This document shows positions 7,250-12,447 of a stretch of 12,447 bases of DNA, piece after piece. The notes under the pieces were generated by a model. It saw only the letters and a list, made by a program, of their open reading frames with translations, did no database searches and had not been told where the DNA came from. The stretch spans positions 1-12,447 of the forward strand of contig JAISKG010000244.1 of assembly GCA_031261015.1 (NCBI GenBank). Reading direction: 5' to 3'. The translations under genes and the position numbers were made by a program. Position 1 is the stretch's first letter, and each line of letters begins with the position of its first letter. The DNA is from Dysgonamonadaceae bacterium. Lineage in GTDB: Bacteria; Bacteroidota; Bacteroidia; Bacteroidales; Azobacteroidaceae.

Positions 7250-7612
7250 TTATCTGATTATTTCCGCTTTTCTTTTCCTGCCGAAAAGATAAACTCCGTA
7301 AGTTAATCCCATTGCAGCTAAAAGCCAGAGCGAATTGCCGACAGGAGTTTTGCCCGGATCGGCGGGATCACCTCCCATCCGGAGTTGCCCCGGAGTAGAA
7401 TCGTCTGTTTCTCCCTGGTAAACAAAAGGATCTTGGAGTTTACTCGCATTAAAGCTTTCACTCGTCGTAAACCGGTTTTGTTCGTAGTTATTACCTCTCG
7501 AAACATTTCTACCGTTAGGAAAAGGCGCTGCAGTTAAAACCATTGTGTTGCAAAATAAAATAACTGCGATCGCCCCATATTTTTTCATTCTATTCATCTT
7601 TTTGTTCCTCAT
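7250..7612 (-). CDS. Small exported protein with C-terminal membrane anchor (copy 2)
   Basis: This 120-aa paralogue of the 114-aa protein has the same plan. It has a signal peptide (about 1-28; basic start MRNKKMNRMKK, then a hydrophobic core ending LTAA), the shared APFPNGRN, EQNRF, and an identical GQLRMGGDPADPGKTPVG at 75-92, then a hydrophobic stretch (93-110) and GRKRKAEIIR. Its ATG overlaps the TGA of the 1079-aa surface gene (ATGA at 7612-7609), which indicates translational coupling; starts at Met6 or Met9 would also give a good signal peptide. A strong terminator follows. Conservation is highest in the 18-residue pre-anchor motif, suggesting that this motif is the functional part (recognition, processing or partner binding). 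No known family was recognised. Confidence 0.8.
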   Translation of the reverse strand: MRNKKMNRMKKYGAIAVILFCNTMVLTAAPFPNGRNVSRGNNYEQNRFTTSESFNASKLQDPFVYQGETDDSTPGQLRMGGDPADPGKTPVGNSLWLLAAMGLTYGVYLFGRKRKAEIIR

Positions 7613-9234
7613 TTTAATACTACTTTAGCAGTTCCGGCCTGACTGTTGTTTTCGATCTTTATAACATATACGCCCGTCAAATGGTTGAGCAGGATAGGTT
7701 GATTATTATCTACTTTCGTAAACGTAGCTGCTTTTTTACCTGCAATGTCATACAAACTTACGTTGGACAATGTTTCCAATCCATGTAAAATCAGTTGTTG
7801 CCCGTTGGTGACCACCGTGATCTTGCCTGCTGCAACGGAAGCGACGCTCGTAGGAGCATTGGGGCTGAACAACTCAAACTGCAACTCGAAACGGCCGGTA
7901 TTGCTTTGCGCGCCGTTAGCCGTGAACGAGTACGACGGAGTGGCCAGCAGGTCGGTCACCGCATTTTCGTTTTCCTTGTCGATCAACAGCAATTTCGATA
8001 CATTTTCCGATAAGCCGTCTTCTAAGCGAATGGTATAATCGCCTGCCGCCGGAACTTTATACGCCAGAGGCATTACGTTTTCCGTTTCGGGAATCGCGTT
8101 GATGGCGTAGTCGATGCTGTTGTAGCAGCTGTAAAGCTGCGGACTTATCGGGCTAAGCATTTTTTGCGCATCCTTGTTGAGGTCGTATCCGGTAGTAAAT
8201 CCTTGATCGCCAACTCGTACGGCAAAGTAATCGTAGAAAGAGCCGTCTTTTGTCAAGCTTAATTTGATTTGATCGTAAGGAGAAGCCGTTGCGCTGCGGA
8301 ATACAATGCCGCCTTCCTCGAAATCAATTGAGGTAGTTCCGTCCTCTACCTGTACAAAGAAGGCTTTGAACGGCTCAATAATGCCGTAGTCTGCATTATA
8401 ACTGTTGGAAACCCTGTTATATACGTAAGTAACATAGTCGGATAAATTATTGCGTAAATGATAACCGGAAGTATTGGGATTGCCGATCAGGTTCCAGCCT
8501 TTATGCAAAACATTGTCGGAAGGATGTTCGGTGACGGCATGCGTTTTGGGAGCGAAAGTCCATGCGTCGGCAGGAGCCGGCGTTGCGCTGATAAAAGTAA
8601 GCGTTTGGTAGCCGCTTGCTCCGTCAATCGCAGTACCGAAATCTTGTCCGAACAGATAACCTGTATTCTTAGTCAAAGTAACTGTATTAGTAGGCATCAA
8701 CGTCCAGTTTGTACTGGTATTAGCGCTGTAACTGCCCGATGCGCGGGAGGCTCCGTTGTAAGTTTTGCCCCAGACGCCGGTTGGCGTGCTTGGATTGATG
8801 AACATCCGGTCTCCGTTTGCGTTTTGAATTTCAGCGACATCAAACGGGAATGAAACCATATACCATTCTTCGTTTTGGAAAGTTTTTTTCACTTTCAGCA
8901 CACCAATATCCAAATCGTCGGCAACAACGCTTTTCATTTGAGCGGTGTTAGTATCGTCGGAGTGCATGATTGCTTCTACTGCCATCAACGTACTTCCTGT
9001 CAAAGCATGAAGTTTTCCTGTCGTGGCAATTTCCAGCACGTCTGTCATGTAACCATCATTGGCAGGAACGGTGGCAGTTCCTGAAATGAGGATTCGTTGA
9101 ATGCTGAGATTGTCTTCGGGTACTGCAACTAAAGTAGTTTGCGGTTCCCAATCGGCTGCGCCGTCGTATTTTACTCTCCATTTATTTTCATCAAATGAAG
9201 CGGTTTCGCCGGCTTCGAGCCAGAATTCGACCAT
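7250..9234 (-). repeat. Direct repeat of about 2 kb, upstream copy
   Basis: This is the partner of 2761-4765. It covers residues 539-1079 of the upstream surface protein (from MVEFWLEAG) and its small partner gene. Similarity stops at the YNSNP...C / EFWLE boundary, so the duplicated unit ends at a domain border; sequences further upstream are only distantly alike. Confidence 0.85.
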
Positions 9235-10848
9235 TTCGCTTGAAGAACAGGTGGGATTGGAGTTGTAGGTGGTGGTTGATGCGGATTTATAAAATCTTAT
9301 TTGTGTAGAAATACCTGTTGCTGTTGCTTGATGAGTTCTTTCTACATACATACGATAACCCATGTTAGTAGCAAGATTACATGCCAATTGATTTCCGGAT
9401 GAAACAGTTGATAAAGCAGAAGTCAATATTTCAAAAGTAGAAGCATTCACATTATCCACATAAATAGCTGTCGGCGAATTTCCTAAATCGGCAGATCCAC
9501 TTCCCGTACCGCTCAGAACTAAATATTCGTTTGTAGATTTATTTTTTAATGTAAAACCGCTTCCTGTTGTTAATGTCCAAATATGATCCATATCCGTCAT
9601 TGTTAATGAACCACCTGATGGAGTCGTTTTAGTATATTTCAACCAACCGCCATCAACTGTTGCATTCATTGCTGCAATCTCATTATCCGTTCCTGCTGTA
9701 CCAATAATCGCTCCAATCACATAATCTCCATCGGTTAGGGTTCCCGTCAAGGAATATGTATCGGCAATTCCCTCTACTTTCTTATACACCGCATACAAAG
9801 ATTCGTTTGCAGGCGTATAAGTAGCTTCCGTATAAAGTGTAGGTTTAGTCGTTCCGGCGCTAATAGGAGATTTTGACCAACCGGCAAAAATCCAACCATC
9901 AGCGGAGCAGGCAGATATTGGCGCTACGGGAAATGCAATTGTACAGCTCGATTTTGTGTCGTACACTACACCTTCGTTGTAAAATGTTACGGTGTAGGTA
10001 GTTTTTGCTTCAAAATTGATTGTAACAGTAGTATTTGCCGTAGGAGTTACGGAAAAAATATTTCCATTTTGAATGACTGTTGCACTGCCGACCGGCGATA
10101 CCGTATAAGGATTTAAGCTACTTACTTGATAACAATTTTCAGGCGTAGCTGTAATAACTTTGCCCAACAAACTTACATTGCCATAACTTGTGTTATTTGA
10201 TAGAGCTTCAATCGTGTATTTAGGAAGCGCTGTTCCTGTTAATAAAATATCATCAATACCTCTTGCTGTGGAATTTAGATGTGTAAAACGAAGGCTTAGA
10301 TTGCTTGTTGACGGAATCGTTCCGGAAGCCGTTATTAAAGCCCACGCAGTATTGAAAGTTGTCGAAGGTAATGTTAATTCCGTCCAACTACCACCATTGG
10401 TAACGTCTTGGTATTCTACTTTAATATTTCCCGACGCTTGATCATTTGATTTTCCTCTTTTTAATCCAAAAGACAATTGCAAGTTTGAATAATCACTTGT
10501 GTTTATGCCTGTTAAAGTAAGAGTTAAATCTGAGCTATTTAATAAAACAACTCCAAGTCCCGAAGCTCCGGTATACCCTGAACTTGCATTGGTTGCTGTT
10601 TGGTTTATATTTGTAGAAGTATTAGAGAATGCAATTCCAATACTTGGATAGTCTGGTTCTTCAAAACCGTTAATACGTTCCGCTTGATTAGTAGCAAATT
10701 CTATTTTAAAAACAGTGTCTGCCATCGCACTCCAGCTCCCCATCACCAAGCACACCATCACCAGCAAACTTTTTAACAGTAGGCCCCCCCCCGTTAAAAG
10801 ATGTTTACTTTTCGTTTTAAGTTCTTTCCTTTCCATATTCAATTTCAT
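7609..10848 (-). CDS. Large T9SS-secreted surface protein (1079 aa), candidate phase-variable
   Basis: Predicted secreted surface protein. It has a long basic N-terminus and signal peptide (1-43, ending GSWSAMA); a beta-rich domain ending RGIDDILLTGTA (44-207), like N-terminal jelly-roll modules of Bacteroidota extracellular proteins; a short stretch on the theme YTIEALSNN ... TVTINFEA (211-281); a Listeria-Bacteroides-type repeat (285-355: TVTFYNEGVVY ... WIFAGWSKS ... SLYAVY); a module with DGDYVIGAI ... IRFYKS (about 362-522); YNSNPTC; and from MVEFWLEAGETASF (539) the block shared with the 1309-aa paralogue. It ends in a T9SS type A sorting domain (VSLYDIAGKKAA ... LTGVYVIKIEN ... AKVVLK). 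Nine consecutive G in codons 19-22 place a slippage-prone tract inside the signal peptide. The frame is open with nine. Met1 or Met5 may be the start; neither has a clear ribosome binding site. Confidence 0.85.
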   Translation of the reverse strand: MKLNMERKELKTKSKHLLTGGGLLLKSLLVMVCLVMGSWSAMADTVFKIEFATNQAERINGFEEPDYPSIGIAFSNTSTNINQTATNASSGYTGASGLGVVLLNSSDLTLTLTGINTSDYSNLQLSFGLKRGKSNDQASGNIKVEYQDVTNGGSWTELTLPSTTFNTAWALITASGTIPSTSNLSLRFTHLNSTARGIDDILLTGTALPKYTIEALSNNTSYGNVSLLGKVITATPENCYQVSSLNPYTVSPVGSATVIQNGNIFSVTPTANTTVTINFEAKTTYTVTFYNEGVVYDTKSSCTIAFPVAPISACSADGWIFAGWSKSPISAGTTKPTLYTEATYTPANESLYAVYKKVEGIADTYSLTGTLTDGDYVIGAIIGTAGTDNEIAAMNATVDGGWLKYTKTTPSGGSLTMTDMDHIWTLTTGSGFTLKNKSTNEYLVLSGTGSGSADLGNSPTAIYVDNVNASTFEILTSALSTVSSGNQLACNLATNMGYRMYVERTHQATATGISTQIRFYKSASTTTYNSNPTCSSSEMVEFWLEAGETASFDENKWRVKYDGAADWEPQTTLVAVPEDNLSIQRILISGTATVPANDGYMTDVLEIATTGKLHALTGSTLMAVEAIMHSDDTNTAQMKSVVADDLDIGVLKVKKTFQNEEWYMVSFPFDVAEIQNANGDRMFINPSTPTGVWGKTYNGASRASGSYSANTSTNWTLMPTNTVTLTKNTGYLFGQDFGTAIDGASGYQTLTFISATPAPADAWTFAPKTHAVTEHPSDNVLHKGWNLIGNPNTSGYHLRNNLSDYVTYVYNRVSNSYNADYGIIEPFKAFFVQVEDGTTSIDFEEGGIVFRSATASPYDQIKLSLTKDGSFYDYFAVRVGDQGFTTGYDLNKDAQKMLSPISPQLYSCYNSIDYAINAIPETENVMPLAYKVPAAGDYTIRLEDGLSENVSKLLLIDKENENAVTDLLATPSYSFTANGAQSNTGRFELQFELFSPNAPTSVASVAAGKITVVTNGQQLILHGLETLSNVSLYDIAGKKAATFTKVDNNQPILLNHLTGVYVIKIENNSQAGTAKVVLK
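10784..10792 (-). repeat. G9 homopolymer tract in signal-peptide codons
   Basis: Nine consecutive C on the plus strand are nine G in the coding strand of the 1079-aa surface gene, encoding most of TGGG (19-22). With eight G the frame reads T-G-G-A-Y-C-stop. With ten G it runs about 28 codons past the tract to a TAA. Tracts of this kind near the 5' end of surface genes are typical slipped-strand contingency loci. Confidence 0.85.
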
Positions 10849-10896
10849 TTTAATAATTTAGTTTTGTTTGTTAGTTGTTTTATGTATAAATTTTTA

Positions 10897-11074
10897 ATGA
10901 ATGTTTCCTGTAATACCTAACTGCCCGGCATCCCGGTAGGGATGCATCGCTCGGTAGAAAAGCAAAAGAGCTTGAGGGTATCTGCATTTTCTACCGAGCG
11001 ATGCAATCCTACGGATTGCCGGATTTGATGCCTAATGTGCCAATCTAAAGGTTAGGTGTAACATAAAGATTCGT
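10897..11074. repeat. Nested palindromic (REP/MITE-like) element
   Basis: The core is a perfect 18-bp inverted repeat, GCATCGCTCGGTAGAAAA (10944-10961) against its complement at 10987-11004, with a 25-base spacer. The arms extend imperfectly outward through CCGGCA...GGAT-like sequence to 10925 and 11022. A further imperfect pair lies at 10909-10921 (TGTAATACCTAAC) and 11051-11063 (11 of 13 pairing), with weaker pairing out to 10897 and 11074. No ORF lies inside. It fills most of the 277-base gap between the nuclease gene and the 1079-aa surface gene. It may end the nuclease transcript or form a structured leader for the surface gene. Mobility is inferred from the shape, not shown. Confidence 0.7.
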
Positions 11075-11095
11075 ATAGATTTTTATAATCATCTG

Positions 11096-11103
11096 CAAAA
11101 TTA
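11096..11103 (-). promoter_or_regulatory. Promoter -7 candidate upstream of the 1079-aa surface gene
   Basis: The minus strand reads TAATTTTG, matching TAnnTTTG. The nearest upstream TTG (11129-11127) is 23 bases away, longer than usual. A transcript from here would carry the palindromic element in a leader of about 240 bases. I saw no better match closer to the ATG at 10848. Confidence 0.25.
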
Positions 11104-11125
11104 ATGCCAAAAGTTGAAACAGTTT

Positions 11126-12447
11126 TCAATAAACAATTACCTTTCTCGGCCGTTCATTCAAATAAATAATATACACGCCGGAATTGCTTACCGTACAGGA
11201 TTCCCAGAACGCAACGCCTTGCGCCCGGTGAACGACTCGGCCTTGCACATCTACAATCACGACTTTATCCGCAGGATCGTAGAGGCGGTAGAAAATGGAT
11301 TTGCCTTGCACATAGAGGTCGGGATCGTTGGCGCCAATCGGGATAATCCCGTTTTCCTGACTGCAAACTCCCGTCAGATAAGTGACTACCGAGCCGCTCA
11401 GGCCGCCGTCGAAAATAAGGAACGAGGCGGTATGCTGCCCGTATTCGGTGGGACGGTAAGTGATCGTCAGGTCGTAGCCGTTGTCGGAATTGACTGCGAC
11501 GGCGGGTAATGTACTGGCCGAGAGCGTGAAATAATTTTTATTGGTTCCGCTCAGCGCAACCGACAAATTGCCTTCCAAATATCTTCCTTTGACGGTGATG
11601 GTTTGGGATACGGCTGTATTTTTCTGCGTTGCGCCCATATAGAGCGAACTTTGATTGACCGGCTGGCTCAAGAGCGGATCGTGTCCGATCAGATCGTCGG
11701 GAAGTTCGTAAGTTTCACCGGTTTTATTGCCCCAGATATACTCGACCAGTTCGGGAAGATCGATAAACGGATTACGATTGTTTTGATAGCGATACACTTC
11801 GCGGTTGCGAGCGAGTTCTTTGGCGCTCACGGGATCGCCGCGGTGCCATGTCAGGAGCATGTCTTTGGCCCAGGGCTTCAGTACCGGGTAGGTTTGCTTC
11901 TCAAACATGTTTAACGCGTCGGACCGCCATTGCGACGCATAATCTTCGTAACAGGTGATCATATAAAGATAGGTGCGGGCAAAATCGCCCTTGTATTCGT
12001 CGTCGGGTTCAAAAGCCGTGGCGGTGGAAGCGCCGGAATAAACGTAGGCATTTTTCCCTACTTTGGAAACTCCATTGTTGAAGCTCGGATTGGCTACTTC
12101 GCCCAGCATGTAATTGGATTTGGCATTGTTGGCCGTTCCGTCGGCCGGATACAGGTGGTTGAGGTCGGAATAAGCGGCGTAATTACTCACTTCGTTCGAA
12201 GTTCCCCACCAGCTTTTGGGCAACGAGTGTTCCCGCTGGATGCCCGAAGTGACGGAGCCTTGCGGCTCGCGGTAATAACGTTCGATATCGGAATACATAT
12301 CCCAGATGGTAATGCCGTCGGCCTTCACATCAGTTGTCCGGTAGTAATACCACAAATCGTCGTAGTCTAAACGCGTATGCTTTTTAAGAATTTGGTGCAA
12401 AGCGGTTTTCAAGCCTGCGCCCTGCTTTTGGTCGATGCTGTGGAGAT
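11126..12447 (-). CDS. Endonuclease I family secreted nuclease with T9SS tail (partial, 5' end outside window)
   Basis: Predicted extracellular non-specific nuclease of the endonuclease I (EndA/NucM, beta-beta-alpha-metal) family. Counted from the in-frame Leu at 12412, REHSLPKSWWG (60-70) supplies the general-base His with its neighbouring metal-binding Glu. DLNHLYPADGTANNAKSNY (83-101) follows and includes the expected metal-binding Asn, then GDFARTYLYM (142-151) and NRNPFIDLPELVEYIWG (212-228). An Ig-like region (about 262-349, TITVKGRYLEGNLSVALSG...) and a T9SS-type C-terminal domain (VVIVDVQGRVVHRA ... SGVYIIYLN ... KVIVY) complete it. The frame stays open to the window edge with family-like sequence (HSIDQKQGAGLKTALH), so the TTG at 12412 is an internal leucine and the signal peptide lies beyond 12447. 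It could scavenge nucleotides or degrade extracellular DNA. The family is certain; catalysis is inferred. Confidence 0.9.
   Translation of the reverse strand, partial: LHSIDQKQGAGLKTALHQILKKHTRLDYDDLWYYYRTTDVKADGITIWDMYSDIERYYREPQGSVTSGIQREHSLPKSWWGTSNEVSNYAAYSDLNHLYPADGTANNAKSNYMLGEVANPSFNNGVSKVGKNAYVYSGASTATAFEPDDEYKGDFARTYLYMITCYEDYASQWRSDALNMFEKQTYPVLKPWAKDMLLTWHRGDPVSAKELARNREVYRYQNNRNPFIDLPELVEYIWGNKTGETYELPDDLIGHDPLLSQPVNQSSLYMGATQKNTAVSQTITVKGRYLEGNLSVALSGTNKNYFTLSASTLPAVAVNSDNGYDLTITYRPTEYGQHTASFLIFDGGLSGSVVTYLTGVCSQENGIIPIGANDPDLYVQGKSIFYRLYDPADKVVIVDVQGRVVHRAQGVAFWESCTVSNSGVYIIYLNERPRKVIVY

Noticed and set aside
7745..10441. Plus-strand open frames inside the 1079-aa surface gene
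   Set aside because: They are antisense shadows; similar shadows recur in the paralogue only because the sense sequences are alike.
10925..11022. CRISPR repeat or tRNA-like structure
   Set aside because: There is a single palindrome with no repeated unit-spacer pattern and no tRNA-like cloverleaf; the symmetry fits a REP/MITE-type element better.
10909..11063. Invertible promoter (inverton) upstream of the 1079-aa gene
   Set aside because: The outer repeats are imperfect, and no TAnnTTTG element lies between them on either strand, so there is no promoter to invert.
11114..12370. Plus-strand open frames of 103-146 codons opposite the nuclease gene
   Set aside because: The minus strand encodes clear endonuclease I motifs throughout; the antisense products match nothing I recognise.
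12410..12412. TTG as the start codon of the nuclease
   Set aside because: Family-like sequence continues upstream in frame to the window edge, and a secreted protein needs a signal peptide that is not present at this TTG.

Overview
The window reads as chromosomal DNA of a Bacteroidota bacterium, most likely Bacteroidales. Three large proteins end in type IX secretion system (T9SS) sorting domains, the surface proteins carry Listeria-Bacteroides-type repeats, and promoter-like sites fit the Bacteroidetes TTG/TAnnTTTG pattern. The genus cannot be fixed from the sequence.

Left end (1-1695, + strand, visibly more AT-rich than the rest): the wreck of a lanthipeptide-type RiPP biosynthesis locus. 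Pieces of a LanC-like cyclase and a LanB-type dehydratase lie in family order, but they are joined out of frame at four points where internal segments are missing. Only the C-terminal SpaB_C (glutamate elimination) domain survives as a long continuous reading frame. No precursor peptide or transporter is visible.

1796-2797 (+): a winged-helix protein of the HTH_42 / AlkZ-YcaQ type, a probable DNA glycosylase, with its own upstream promoter candidate. Its C-terminus looks shortened, and its 3' end overlaps the tail of the convergent minus-strand gene.

2761-10848 (- strand): two tandem copies of a two-gene module. Each copy is a large secreted surface protein (1079 and 1309 aa) ending in a T9SS type A domain, followed directly by a small protein (120 and 114 aa) with a signal peptide and a C-terminal PVG-hydrophobic-basic anchor. 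The C-terminal half of the large protein plus the small gene forms a direct repeat of about 2 kb. The N-terminal halves differ, and the 1309-aa copy has an extra Big-like/carbohydrate-module-like insert. A clear rho-independent terminator separates the modules. The upstream large gene carries a run of nine G in its signal-peptide codons, and one-base slippage either way leads to an early stop: a strong phase-variation candidate.

10849-11125: an intergenic region holding a long nested palindrome, probably a REP/MITE-like element. 11126-12447 (-): an endonuclease I family nuclease with an Ig-like region and a T9SS-type tail, cut by the right edge of the window.

Taken together, the minus-strand genes look like a T9SS-exported surface/secreted set in which one member can probably be switched. 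The plus-strand left end is an unrelated, decaying biosynthetic island.
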